NCBI RefSeq assembly: GCF_042432825.1
Contig: NZ_JBHLWN010000078.1
Location: forward strand, 1 to 32,196
DNA from: Gordoniibacillus chartarius
GTDB lineage: Bacteria; Bacillota; Bacilli; Paenibacillales; NBRC-103111
Reading direction: 5' to 3'
Length of the DNA: 32,196 nt
Shown here: one piece after another, positions 1 through 7,654 of the stretch
Layout: each line of letters opens with the position of its first letter
How positions within the stretch are numbered: the stretch's first letter is position 1
Program-made: the position numbers and the translations under genes
The notes under the pieces: model-generated
What the model was told of the DNA's origin: nothing
Database searches by the model: none
What the model saw: the letters and a program-made list of their open reading frames with translations, nothing else

Positions 1-423
1 GAAACTAAGACTAACCAAGTTTTTATGATGGTAACTCCGGAATTAGGGGGCCTGACCGATTTGGAGGGGCCTTGGCCAATTCGAGAAAATAACTCCCTGC
101 CAATCCGCTATTCACATGCCAGGTCCTAAGTCAAACCGCAGACTGTGTACCAGCATTCAAACATGGCGTGGATGCAATCCAATAATCGGCCAAAATGACG
201 TGCGCGTTTATGGCGTGAAGCTGGTTGTGAGACGGGTGCCGGTTGCTCGTCTTCTCTATCCTCCTTCATAACGCATGCAGCGCAATTAGCCAAAGTACAG
301 CGTGAATCTAATACTCCTGAAGAAGCGAGAAGACCCGATCGGCCCTTCGCGGCCGCATCGGGTCTATTCCTTGAGCTGTGTCCTGCGCGGCTTCGGCATG
401 CCGACACCTACCGCTCGCCGCTG
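1..423. other. Gene-free left edge
   Basis: I see no convincing gene here. The minus-strand reading frame spanning about 126-407 has no recognisable domain, no good ribosome binding site, and runs straight through a strong hairpin, so I treat it as chance. The only structure is the inverted repeat at 331-365. The first 120 bases contain G-rich words (attagggggcc, ttggaggggcc) vaguely like those in two other intergenic regions of the window, but no repeat can be defined from them. Confidence 0.5.
331..365. terminator. Strong hairpin, possible terminator
   Basis: A 9-bp perfect stem (agacccgat pairing with atcgggtct) is extended by a GGCC/GGCC inner stem around a short CTTCGC loop. Neither side has a clean T-run (ATTCCTTG on the plus side, TCTCGCTTCTTC on the minus side), so it may be a weak bidirectional terminator or just a structured spacer. 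No gene clearly ends at it inside the window. Confidence 0.4.
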
Positions 424-452
424 TTGGTGTTTGTCCTCCCGTTTGGTACAAT
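424..452 (+). promoter_or_regulatory. Sigma-A promoter for the Dabb gene
   Basis: TTGGTG at 424-429 and TACAAT at 447-452 are separated by exactly 17 bases. The predicted start of transcription near 459 leaves a leader of about 43 bases before the ATG at 502. Confidence 0.65.
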
Positions 453-501
453 TGTAAGGACGTATGGCCTAGTCATCACTTACCTATCGGAGGGACAATC
501 C

Positions 502-795
502 ATGATTCAACGTACCGTACTGCTCAAATTTGCCGAAACGACGACCAGAGAACAGCTCCTGGAGGTGTGCAGCCGTTTCAAAGCATTGCAAACTGCCGTA
601 CCCGGCATCGCGGAGATTCAAGCCGGCCTGAACATCGCCGAGAAGAGCAAAGAATTCCAAGTGGTGCTCATGGTCCGCTTCGAGAACCAAGCCGCTCTGG
701 ATGCCTATACGGTGAATGAGGATCATCAAGCCGTTGTCGCGTTCATCCGCGAAGTTGGCCGCCTGGACAGCATCGGCGTCGATATTGAAATTTAA
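502..795 (+). CDS. Dabb-domain (stress-responsive A/B barrel) protein
   Basis: A 97-residue cytoplasmic protein of the Dabb family, small dimeric ferredoxin-like alpha/beta barrels. Family traits visible are the start MIQRTVLLKF, the central (P)GIAEIQAGLN segment, the strand VVLMVRFENQAALDAY, and the late NEDHQAVVAFI helix with the conserved His. In bacteria the family is usually of unknown substrate; some relatives act on small aromatic or polyketide ligands, which cannot be inferred here. The reading frame is open 26 codons further upstream, but the ATG at 502 has a good GGAGGG site at 489-494 and lies at the right distance from the promoter at 424-452, so that start is chosen. The gene stands alone and ends at a strong terminator. 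Confidence 0.85.
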   Translation: MIQRTVLLKFAETTTREQLLEVCSRFKALQTAVPGIAEIQAGLNIAEKSKEFQVVLMVRFENQAALDAYTVNEDHQAVVAFIREVGRLDSIGVDIEI

Positions 796-883
796 GCGGC
801 CGGATGAGAGCCGCTGCGGCGCTCGCTTAGCGATGTAACACATGGTTAAGGTTGTGGAAAATGCGCGGCAGGCCTTTGTATCC

Positions 884-924
884 GAGCGTTAGCGATGAAG
901 GGCATCGTTAACGCTCTTTTGTTT
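884..924 (+). terminator. Rho-independent terminator after the Dabb gene
   Basis: Stem of 14 pairs, gagcgttagcgatg with catcgttaacgctc (one G-T wobble), around an AAGGG loop and followed by TTTTGTTTGGTTT. It closes the single-gene Dabb transcript. The rest of the 796-1143 gap holds only a repeated word (ttagcgat, three times) and no gene I can support. Confidence 0.85.
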
Positions 925-1143
925 GGTTTGATGATGCCGCTTAGCGATCGTTAAGCTTAGACCACTTCTCCGATGTGCAGTCCTCCGGACAGCGAGCCTT
1001 CTCTCCCATGCCTCATAAGAAAGGACCTCAACCCCCGGGAAGGGAATCGAAGTCCTGTTGCGGTTACGGGTCATGCTCTATTGTGCGAACACTCTTGGGT
1101 CAGCTGCCGTTTCCAATCTGTTACCGGAAGCCGATCGGCCTAT

Positions 1144-2199
1144 CTATCCCCGGCTCTTCTCCCATGCCGCAACTTCTTCCCGCACCCGCGGCGCCACCTC
1201 GGTACCGAGCAGCTCGATCGCCCGCATCACATCCGCATGAGGCATCGATCCTACCGGCACATGCAGCATGAACCTTGTGATCCCTACGTTCTTGCGCAGA
1301 TGGACGATTTTCGCCGCTACCGTCTCCGGATCGCCGACATACAGCGCCCCTTCGAAGCTGCGCGCGGCATCGAATGCCGACCGGTCGTAATGGCCCCAGC
1401 CCCGCTCGCGCCCCAGCACGTTCATCACATACTGCGTAGGCGGGAAAAATTTGTCCGCCGCCGTCTCGGTGTCCTCCGCAACAAACCCGTGCGAATGCGA
1501 CGCCACCGGCAGCTTGTCGGGATCATGCCCCGCATGTGCCGCGGCACGCTTATACAGCTCCACTAGAGGAGCGAATTGGAGGGGGCGGCCACCGATGATG
1601 GCAAGTACAAGCGGCAGTCCGAGCAAGCCCGCGCGAACGACGGATTCCTGATTGCCCCCGCTTCCGATCCAGACCGGCAGCGGATCCTGCACCGGGCGCG
1701 GGTATACGCCGAGGCCCCGAATCGCCGGCCTATGGCCGCCGCCGTCCCATGTCACCTTCTCCGAGTCGCGAATTTGGAGCAGCAGCTGCAGCCGCTCTTC
1801 GAATAACATCTCGTAATCATCAAGGTCGTAGCCGAACAGCGGGAACGACTCGATAAACGAGCCCCGCCCCGCCATAATCTCCGCGCGGCCGTTCGAAATG
1901 CCGTCCAGCGTAGCGAAGTCCTGGAACACCCGTACCGGGTCTGCGGATGACAGCACCGTGACCGCGCTGGTGAGCCGAATCCGCTTCGTCATCGGAGCCG
2001 CAGCAGCCAGCACAACCGCCGGTGAAGATGCGGCAAAATCGCTCCGGTGATGCTCGCCCACCCCGAAGACGTCCAATCCCACTTGATCTGCAAGCACAAT
2101 CTCTTCCACAACCTCGCGCAGCCGCTGCGCATGAGGGATTACTTCTCCCGTCCGGGGGTCCGGCGTCGTTTCCACAAAGGTGCTGATTCCGATCTCCAC
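1144..2199 (-). CDS. LLM-class flavin-dependent oxidoreductase (luciferase-like)
   Basis: A 351-residue bacterial-luciferase-like monooxygenase using reduced F420 or FMN in the cytoplasm. Visible family marks: an N-terminal strand (IGISTFVET), the DVFGVGEHH segment near residue 45, the SAVTVLSSADPVRVFQDFATLD block, the glycine-rich GRAEIMAGRGSF region, and the PVWIGSGGNQESV phosphate-binding loop near residue 185. Length and spacing match the subgroup annotated as Atu2307/SP_0267-type monooxygenases, whose substrate is unknown. The start is GTG (2199-2197) with AGGAGG eight bases upstream; no nearby ATG is better placed. It lies 38 bases downstream of the methyltransferase gene on the same strand, so the two may be co-transcribed. 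The exact substrate cannot be read from sequence. Confidence 0.9.
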   Translation of the reverse strand: MEIGISTFVETTPDPRTGEVIPHAQRLREVVEEIVLADQVGLDVFGVGEHHRSDFAASSPAVVLAAAAPMTKRIRLTSAVTVLSSADPVRVFQDFATLDGISNGRAEIMAGRGSFIESFPLFGYDLDDYEMLFEERLQLLLQIRDSEKVTWDGGGHRPAIRGLGVYPRPVQDPLPVWIGSGGNQESVVRAGLLGLPLVLAIIGGRPLQFAPLVELYKRAAAHAGHDPDKLPVASHSHGFVAEDTETAADKFFPPTQYVMNVLGRERGWGHYDRSAFDAARSFEGALYVGDPETVAAKIVHLRKNVGITRFMLHVPVGSMPHADVMRAIELLGTEVAPRVREEVAAWEKSRG

Positions 2200-2237
2200 G
2201 CTGTCATCCTCCTGAGCTGTTTAGCCGTGTCATATGA

Positions 2238-3077
2238 TTATTGTTTCCCGTAAACCGTCACCACGAATTCGAGCGGCGTCCGCAGCTCGCTTCGTGCAGC
2301 CAGCCGCTCCAGCTGAGCCGGCTCCGTGCGCCAATAGTAGGGCGTCATCATCACCAGATCCCGGATGGCGGACGGCTCCGTCAAGACGAGCTCATCCCGG
2401 ATCCGAATCTTCTCCTGAAGGGCAAAAGAAGGATACGGATGCTCCGCCTCATCGTTGTAATAGGGCTTCTCATAGAGCAGCTCCTTGAGCCCGAACAGGT
2501 GATCCTTACCGGGGATGACCGTCACCAGCTTCCCGTCACCGCGCAGCACCCGATGAAATTCAAGATCGCTGTGAGGAGCGAAAATTTGCAGCAGCACATC
2601 CGCCGACGCCGACCTTACCGGAAGGTACCGGGAGCTGGCGACGGCGAAGCGTCCCCCTTCCGAAGCGGCCGCAGCCATCGCTACGGCATCCTTGGAAATA
2701 TCGATCCCGTAACCGTGAGCTTCGATTCCGTGCCGGCGGCATTCATCCAGTACACATTCCAAGTAATAGCCTTCCCCGCACCCGGCATCGAGCACCGTGA
2801 AGGGGCTTCGCCCGGAGTGCGCCAGTCCGGCGGTCAGCCGCCCCAAAGCATCCGCCAAGCTGCGAAAATGCCCCGCCTCCAAAATACGGCGCCGTGCCGT
2901 TAGCATCATTTTACTGTCGCCGGGGTCCTTGCTCTTCCGCTGGTTCGCCAGCAGCAAATTCACGTAGCCGCTCGCCGACAGGTCGTACGTATGCCGGTTC
3001 GCGCAGCGGTAGCTGCGGCCCTCCGCTTCCAGTCCCGCTCCGCACACCGGACACGCCCATAGCAGTTCTCCGCTCAT
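2238..3077 (-). CDS. RlmA-type 23S rRNA guanine-N1 methyltransferase-like protein
   Basis: An S-adenosylmethionine-dependent methyltransferase of the RlmA/RrmA type, which methylates G745/G748 in helix 35 of 23S rRNA. The N-terminus carries the diagnostic zinc-binding motif (CPVCGAGLE, then YRCANRHTYD), followed by the GYVNLL segment and the KSKDPGDSKMMLTARRRFL-like linker of this family. The SAM site is VLDAGCGEGYYL near residue 95, and the IFAPH segment replaces the usual active-site loop. Some relatives confer resistance to tylosin/mycinamicin-type macrolides, but most chromosomal copies are housekeeping. Two adjacent ATGs exist; the second (3077) is six bases from the AAGGGGG site and is preferred, while the first (3080) is only three away. 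The frame also stays open further upstream, but without a ribosome binding site. Confidence 0.85.
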   Translation of the reverse strand: MSGELLWACPVCGAGLEAEGRSYRCANRHTYDLSASGYVNLLLANQRKSKDPGDSKMMLTARRRILEAGHFRSLADALGRLTAGLAHSGRSPFTVLDAGCGEGYYLECVLDECRRHGIEAHGYGIDISKDAVAMAAAASEGGRFAVASSRYLPVRSASADVLLQIFAPHSDLEFHRVLRGDGKLVTVIPGKDHLFGLKELLYEKPYYNDEAEHPYPSFALQEKIRIRDELVLTEPSAIRDLVMMTPYYWRTEPAQLERLAARSELRTPLEFVVTVYGKQ

Positions 3078-3287
3078 CATGCGCCCCCTTCCAAGCTGCT
3101 TGGCACCATTGTAGATGAAATGCATCCGGATGGCAAAAGCCGCTTATCCCCCGAAGCCACGCTGCCGCGCTCAGGAAATCAACCCGATCCGCTTTTGGGC
3201 GTCTTCTCACCGCATTTCCGTCCTCTCCTCCCAAGAACGCCCTTACCGGGCCGTCTTCCCGACAGAAGGCACCATTCCCTTGTTCCT

Positions 3288-3315
3288 TTTCTTGCCTCCT
3301 TCATTTGTCTATAAT
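3288..3315 (+). promoter_or_regulatory. Promoter of uraA
   Basis: A perfect TATAAT at 3310-3315 with a weak TTTCTT at 3288-3293, 16 bases upstream. The predicted leader is about 40 bases and too short for a PyrR attenuator; none is visible. The gap between the divergent methyltransferase gene and this promoter (about 3081-3287) shows nothing else. Confidence 0.55.
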
Positions 3316-3360
3316 ACGAAAGAAGCTTTTTACAATCCGTTGCAAAAGAGGGGTTCATCT

Positions 3361-4638
3361 ATGTCTCGCATCATTCAGGTTCATGAACGACTTTCCTTCT
3401 GGCGAAGCTTGCCGCTCGGACTGCAGCATCTGTTCGCCATGTTCGGCTCGACGGTGCTCGTCCCCATTTTGTTCAAGGTCGACCCGGCCACGATATTGCT
3501 GATGAACGGGATCGGGACACTGCTGTACATCTTCATTACGAAGGGGAAAATCCCGGCCTATCTCGGCTCCAGCTTCGCCTTCCTGTCTCCCGTCTTTGCC
3601 GTGCTGGCGGGCAAAGGCGGCTATCAGGCTGCGCTCGGAGGATTTCTGGCGGTCGGCATCATTTTTATGATCGTGGCGCTGTTAATTCGCTATGTCGGGA
3701 CCGGTTGGATCGACGTCGTCTTTCCGCCCGCGTCGATGGGGGCGATTGTGGCCGTCATCGGTCTCGAGCTCGTGCCGACGGCGGCCCGCATGGCCGGCTT
3801 CATCGCACCGGACGGAGCTCCCGCAGGCTGGTCACCGGACCCGACAGCCGTGACGGTCGCCGTCGTCACCTCGCTGGTCGGCGTACTCGGGTCCGTCCTG
3901 TTCCGCGGCATCCTTAAAGTGATCCCGATCCTCATCGCCATCGTCATCGGATACGTGCTGTCCGGCCTGCTCGGCATCGTCCATGTTGCGGAAGCGGTCG
4001 GGGCCGCCGGCTGGCTGACGGTGCCGACTTTCTACACGCCGGTATTGGACTGGCCGAGCATTGCGATTATCGCCCCTGCGGCGCTCGTCGTCATTGCCGA
4101 GCACATCGGGCATCTGATCGTCACCGGCAACATCGTCGGCAAAGATCTGTCGCAGGACCCGGGACTCGGCCGCTCGCTGCTCGGCAACGGCGTCTCGACC
4201 GTGATCTCCGCAGCCGTCGGCTCCACCCCGAACACGACCTACGGCGAAAATATCGGCGTCATGGCAATCAGCCGCGTCTATTCCGTCTGGGTGATCGGAA
4301 TGGCGGCCGTCATGGCGATTGTTCTCTCCTTCGTCGGCAAGCTGTCCGCTCTCATCCAGACGATTCCGACGCCCGTGATGGGCGGCGTAAGCTTGCTGCT
4401 GTTCGGCGTCATTGCCGCCTCCGGCCTCCGCATGCTGGTGGAGACGAAGGTCGATTACTCCAAGCCCGCCAATCTCATCCTAACGACAGTCGTACTCGTC
4501 GTCGGTTTGAGCGGGGCCGTGTTCCGCTGGGGACATTTGGAGCTCAAGGGCATGGCTCTCGCCACGGTAATTGCGATCGTGCTCAGTCTGACGTTCAAGC
4601 TGTTTGAGGTGATGAAGTGGTCAAATGAGGCGGACTAA
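3361..4638 (+). CDS. uraA: Uracil permease, NCS2 family
   Basis: A 425-residue inner-membrane uracil:H+ symporter with the UraA 14-segment fold. Nearly the whole length recalls Escherichia coli UraA: GLQHLFAMFGSTVLVPILF at the start, NGIGTLLYIFITKGKIPAYLGSSFAF, the GTGWIDVVFPPASMGAIVAVIGLEL block, AEHIGHLIVTGNIVGKDL with the Glu of the substrate site, the TTYGENIGVMAISRVYSVWVIG signature, and VMGGVSLLLFGVIAASG. The reading frame extends upstream to 3115, but the ATG at 3361 follows a GAGGGG site and the TATAAT at 3310, and the protein from there starts exactly as the family does. The gene is monocistronic, ending in a terminator, and is not next to other pyrimidine genes. Confidence 0.95.
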   Translation: MSRIIQVHERLSFWRSLPLGLQHLFAMFGSTVLVPILFKVDPATILLMNGIGTLLYIFITKGKIPAYLGSSFAFLSPVFAVLAGKGGYQAALGGFLAVGIIFMIVALLIRYVGTGWIDVVFPPASMGAIVAVIGLELVPTAARMAGFIAPDGAPAGWSPDPTAVTVAVVTSLVGVLGSVLFRGILKVIPILIAIVIGYVLSGLLGIVHVAEAVGAAGWLTVPTFYTPVLDWPSIAIIAPAALVVIAEHIGHLIVTGNIVGKDLSQDPGLGRSLLGNGVSTVISAAVGSTPNTTYGENIGVMAISRVYSVWVIGMAAVMAIVLSFVGKLSALIQTIPTPVMGGVSLLLFGVIAASGLRMLVETKVDYSKPANLILTTVVLVVGLSGAVFRWGHLELKGMALATVIAIVLSLTFKLFEVMKWSNEAD

Positions 4639-4676
4639 GAAGGGCATTAAGCTGGATAAGTATTGCTTCTGGAAGA

Positions 4677-4718
4677 AGCCCCGGCAGCGGTTCATTGAAC
4701 CGTTAACGGGGCTGTTTT
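4677..4718 (+). terminator. Terminator of uraA
   Basis: AGCCCCG at 4677-4683 pairs with CGGGGCT at 4707-4713, with an inner GCGGTTCATTGAACCGT hairpin, then GTTTT. It lies between convergent genes (uraA and the hydrolase), and the inner palindrome makes it usable in both directions. Confidence 0.8.
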
Positions 4719-4749
4719 GCTTGCGCTTTCGGCCAAAGCAGCCAGCTGC

Positions 4750-5652
4750 TCAGCCGTCATGACAGGTGCGCAGGAATTGGAGAATGTCCGCTTGAAGCGA
4801 TTGATGAAATCGCTCGCGGTCGAAGCCGGGAGGGTCCTGGGAAGGGAGGAAGGACGGATTGTGCATGGATGCGGGAAACGGGCTCAAGAACGAGAAATGT
4901 CCGGCATTTTCGATCGTTCGGTATTGAAGCTTGCCCGGGTCGGCGACGCCCCCTAATACGATCTGTGCGTGATATGCGGGCGTATACGGGTCTTTCTCCG
5001 CGTCCAGCATCAAGATCGGAACGTTCACCTCGCGCAAGGCGCCGTCTGCCCTGAACCAGACCGTTGCCGGCGCCAAGAGAACCAGAGACCGGATACGGGA
5101 ATCCGGTGTAACCTCAATCTTCCGCGGATCTCCGTCAGGGGCTTCGTGCGGAAACGCCGACGGCACCCCGCCCGATGCGGCCAATGCCGTATAGCCGCCC
5201 ATGGAATGGCCGATGACGGAAACGGCATTCGGCTTGATCAGCGGGGCAAGCAGCTCGTCCCGATACAACCAATCGGCCGCCATCCGCAGATGCCTCGGCC
5301 TGTCGATAAGGTTCTGCATCGTGCCTTCCCAGCTATTATCGTTCCGGTTATTGCGGGGATGCTCCGGCATGCCGACGACGAAGCCGTTCTGCGCCAAGTG
5401 CCGGGCTAGTGTCCGGTACACCAGCGGCGATCCGCCGGTACCGTGCGAGATGAGGACTAGCGGGAAGCTGCCTTGCAACGGCTCGGCCTCTCTAGCCAGC
5501 TCGATGGGATACGGCCCCAATCGATCCGCCCGTTCGGGCGTATTTGCAGGATACATGACGATCATAGGAATGGTGAGCTGGAGCGCTTCGTCCGTGAACG
5601 CGACTTCACGGCATCCCGCCCAGCCATGCGGCGGTTCTTCGTTTGATCTCAT
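4750..5652 (-). CDS. Alpha/beta hydrolase, PAF-acetylhydrolase/dienelactone-hydrolase-like
   Basis: A 300-residue cytoplasmic serine hydrolase; no signal peptide is visible. The oxyanion loop is ISHGTGGSP near residue 92, the nucleophile elbow is VIGHSMGGYTA (Ser in GHSMGG, near residue 149), the acid is in MLDAEKDPYTP, and the catalytic His is in ENAGHFSFLSPFP. This layout matches predicted dienelactone-hydrolase or platelet-activating-factor-acetylhydrolase-like esterases; the substrate is unknown. The start ATG (5652) overlaps the stop of the upstream AraC-type gene as TGATG, so translation is coupled; a TTG one codon earlier is possible but too close to the GGAAG site. Coupling suggests the regulator and hydrolase act on the same small molecule. 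Confidence 0.85.
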   Translation of the reverse strand: MRSNEEPPHGWAGCREVAFTDEALQLTIPMIVMYPANTPERADRLGPYPIELAREAEPLQGSFPLVLISHGTGGSPLVYRTLARHLAQNGFVVGMPEHPRNNRNDNSWEGTMQNLIDRPRHLRMAADWLYRDELLAPLIKPNAVSVIGHSMGGYTALAASGGVPSAFPHEAPDGDPRKIEVTPDSRIRSLVLLAPATVWFRADGALREVNVPILMLDAEKDPYTPAYHAQIVLGGVADPGKLQYRTIENAGHFSFLSPFPASMHNPSFLPSQDPPGFDRERFHQSLQADILQFLRTCHDG

Positions 5653-6557
5653 CAAAGGTTCTTCCTTTCTTTTACCTTTACCGGGCCGACGGGAATATAC
5701 AAGTCCAACGCCGAGTCGTCATTCGCCGGACCCAAGTACCGGGAATCGTACCGTGCAAACTCCGCTCCATCCAAACGCTCCCTGCCCGATTTCGGGAACC
5801 ACGTGCTGTAAATATAGTGATACGTATCCGGAATTCTCTTCAGCGAGCCCCTGTGGGTAAACACGGCATAGGTGCTTGCGGGAAGCGCCTTGCAGATCAT
5901 TCCCTCCGGCGGCCGGCCCGTGATCGCGCTCACTTCAACGCATGCGGTGTAGGAAAGCTCCCATTGAACTCCGGTCGGCTCCACTACCGCATAATAGATC
6001 GCGGAATCCCTGTCTCGTCTATCAGGAATCCCCGGTGCGCGCCGCCTGAACTCGTTCCACAGCATAGCGATCTCCCCGGGATCGACTCCCCTTATTTCCA
6101 TGCCGACGAGCTGCAGCGTCTTCACATCGACGATCTTCGGATCCAGCGTGATGCCCTGGAGCAAATGCTCCAGCCGGCCTTCGTCCAGCGCATGCTTTCC
6201 CATCGTACGAAACAGCGTATCCTTCATGCTCGCCTGTTTGCGAAATTGCCCCGGCGTAATGAAGAACATGCTCTGAAAGGCGCGGGTGAACGCTTCCTGG
6301 GAGTCAAAATGGTATTTGACCGCGATCTCCACGATTCTGAGTCTTGTCCCGAATACGTCGTACGCCGCATGCGTCAATCTCCGTTTCCGGACGTACTCCG
6401 CAACCGTGTTTCGTGTCACCGATTGGAAGATGCGGTGAAAATGGTAGCCGGAGTAACCGGCTTGATCGGCGATTCGCTCCGTTGTGATCTCGTCGGTCAG
6501 ATGATTTTCTATGTAGGAGATAGCTTTGGTTACGGAATCGAGATAGTTCATGCGCAC
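5652..6557 (-). CDS. AraC-family regulator with GyrI-like effector domain
   Basis: A 301-residue regulator. Residues 5-105 form the AraC/XylS double helix-turn-helix (ITTERIADQAGYSGYHFHRIFQ and the second VEIAVKYHFDSQEAFTRAFQ, ending ITPGQFR). Residues about 125-295 form a GyrI/BmrR-like small-molecule-binding barrel, the usual partner in Rob-like multidrug and stress regulators. The start is GTG at 6557, six bases from GGAGGG; the ATG two codons later is 12 bases away. A TACACT just upstream could be the -10 element. The gene leads a two-gene operon with the hydrolase, to which it is coupled by a TGATG overlap. It probably senses a hydrophobic compound, which is inference from the domain class. 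Confidence 0.9.
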   Translation of the reverse strand: MRMNYLDSVTKAISYIENHLTDEITTERIADQAGYSGYHFHRIFQSVTRNTVAEYVRKRRLTHAAYDVFGTRLRIVEIAVKYHFDSQEAFTRAFQSMFFITPGQFRKQASMKDTLFRTMGKHALDEGRLEHLLQGITLDPKIVDVKTLQLVGMEIRGVDPGEIAMLWNEFRRRAPGIPDRRDRDSAIYYAVVEPTGVQWELSYTACVEVSAITGRPPEGMICKALPASTYAVFTHRGSLKRIPDTYHYIYSTWFPKSGRERLDGAEFARYDSRYLGPANDDSALDLYIPVGPVKVKERKNL

Positions 6558-6644
6558 GGTCGACCCTCCATCGGAATAGCACCAGTGTACGATATTCGGA
6601 CGCCGGTGTTTTGATATTTTTTGCGAAAGTTAAGGTCCGGCATG

Positions 6645-6684
6645 AAAAAAGCGCGCCGCGAATGAGGCTTCGCAGGCGCGCTTT
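6645..6684 (-). terminator. Terminator of the 31-residue gene
   Basis: A perfect 10-bp stem, AAAGCGCGCC with GGCGCGCTTT, plus an inner GCGA/TCGC stem. On the minus strand it ends in TTTTTT. It lies 18 bases past the small gene's stop and immediately before the AraC-type promoter region, so it separates two minus-strand units. On the plus strand the T-run is poor. Confidence 0.85.
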
Positions 6685-6701
6685 GCTGTTTATTATATAG
6701 G

Positions 6702-6797
6702 CTAGCGTGGTCTTCGTCTCTTTCGCAAATACCAGACCAGCTTATAGATCGAATCGAAAACCGTTTCCGTCTGAAGGTATGACAGCGTCATGGACAT
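6702..6797 (-). CDS. Small protein, 31 residues, unknown
   Basis: A short reading frame, MSMTLSYLQTETVF through a basic tail KRRRPR, with one possible amphipathic helix (VFDSIYKLVWYL) before the cluster of arginines. I do not recognise it. It is supported as a gene by a full AAGGAGG site nine bases before the ATG, by a strong rho-independent terminator 18 bases after the stop, and by an inverted repeat (GTACT...AGTAC) just upstream that could be an operator. A second ATG two codons in is also possible. Amphipathic-plus-Arg tails occur in small membrane-associated proteins, but no function can be assigned. Confidence 0.55.
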   Translation of the reverse strand: MSMTLSYLQTETVFDSIYKLVWYLRKRRRPR

Positions 6798-6814
6798 AGG
6801 AAACAACCTCCTTG

Positions 6815-6836
6815 GTACTAAAACTGTATCCAGTAC
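6815..6836 (-). promoter_or_regulatory. Inverted repeat upstream of the small gene
   Basis: GTACT and AGTAC arms separated by 12 bases, immediately upstream of the AAGGAGG of the 31-residue gene. Spacing and position fit a repressor operator, but no -35/-10 pair here is convincing, so the assignment is tentative. Confidence 0.3.
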
Positions 6837-6878
6837 TACGAAAAATATCGGGGTCCGGTTCTAAATTTTTTTCGCCTC

Positions 6879-6921
6879 TTGATTTAAGTCAATGAACCGT
6901 CGCCATCCCCCCCGGTACAAT
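6879..6921 (+). promoter_or_regulatory. FNR-type box and -10 element for the DUF4386 gene
   Basis: TTGATTTAAGTCAA at 6879-6892 matches the FNR/CRP-family palindrome TTGAT-N4-ATCAA at 9 of 10 arm positions. A TACAAT -10 element lies at 6916-6921 with no -35 element. With transcription starting near 6927-6928, the box is centred about -42, which is the classic class II activator position. The regulator gene next door (7613-8194) carries an FNR-like recognition helix. Confidence 0.6.
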
Positions 6922-6955
6922 GGAATCACTACCGCTCCGGGAGGGCTGCTGACCC

Positions 6956-7654
6956 GTGAATGAGAAGACCGCTGCACGAACTGCCGGCCTTGCGCTGATC
7001 CTCATGACCCTCGCCGCCTCGTTCTCGTACGGCTACGTACACGGAAGCCTTGTGGTGCCGGGAGAAGCCCAGGCAACCCTTCAAAGGCTTACAGCTTCCT
7101 CCATGCTGTTCAGAGCGGAAATTTTCGGCTGGCTGCTGATCCTGATCTTGGACATCGTCGTCGCATGGGCATTTTACCTGTTCCTGAAGCCTATTCATCA
7201 CGGTCTGTCTTTGCTCGCGGCATGGCTGCGCTTATCCTATGCTTCCATATTGGGCATCGCTATCATGTGCTTGATCATGGTATCCCTTCTAACGAACGGC
7301 AGCAGCGCCGCAGCGTCTTTGTTCGCCGCAGGCCGGCAGCTGCCGGGTCTCGCAATGCTGTTTCTAAAGGCTTTCGAAAGCGTTTGGTCTGTCGGGCTCA
7401 TTGTGTTTGGCGGACATTTACTGCTGGTAGGCTGCCTCGCCCTGCGCTCTCCGGCTATCCCCAGGATCATCGGCATCCTGCTGCTCGCAGCCGGGGCAGG
7501 CTATGTCGCGGTTCACCTGGGCCGCGCGTTCGCTCCGGAATACGCCGCACTCGTAACGATGCTGGAATACGGGTTTATGCTGCCGATGATCGCCGGGGAG
7601 CTGGGATTTGCCTTATGGCTGTTGTTCAAGCCGTCTCTTAATTCGGCTAAATGA
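6956..7654 (+). CDS. DUF4386-family membrane protein
   Basis: A 232-residue protein with about six membrane segments (near residues 10-27, 55-78, 84-108, 131-157, 163-187, 205-226). The opening NEKTAARTAGLALILMTLAA is typical of DUF4386 proteins, which often sit beside regulators in Firmicutes and actinobacteria; their function is unknown. The start is GTG at 6956, ten bases from a GGAGGG site. The 3' end overlaps the convergent Crp/Fnr gene by 42 bases. An FNR-type box centred about -42 suggests that the neighbouring regulator activates this gene. Confidence 0.8.
   Translation: MNEKTAARTAGLALILMTLAASFSYGYVHGSLVVPGEAQATLQRLTASSMLFRAEIFGWLLILILDIVVAWAFYLFLKPIHHGLSLLAAWLRLSYASILGIAIMCLIMVSLLTNGSSAAASLFAAGRQLPGLAMLFLKAFESVWSVGLIVFGGHLLLVGCLALRSPAIPRIIGILLLAAGAGYVAVHLGRAFAPEYAALVTMLEYGFMLPMIAGELGFALWLLFKPSLNSAK

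Noticed and set aside
126..407. Minus-strand 93-codon frame at the left edge
   Set aside because: No ribosome site or domain, and it passes through a strong hairpin at 331-365.
2238..3077. Reading the RlmA-like gene as a macrolide-resistance determinant
   Set aside because: The family includes resistance enzymes, but nothing in the sequence or neighbours distinguishes it from the housekeeping members.
3115..3360. N-terminal extension of the uracil permease
   Set aside because: The upstream part covers the promoter and ribosome site; the protein starting at 3361 aligns with the family from its first residues.
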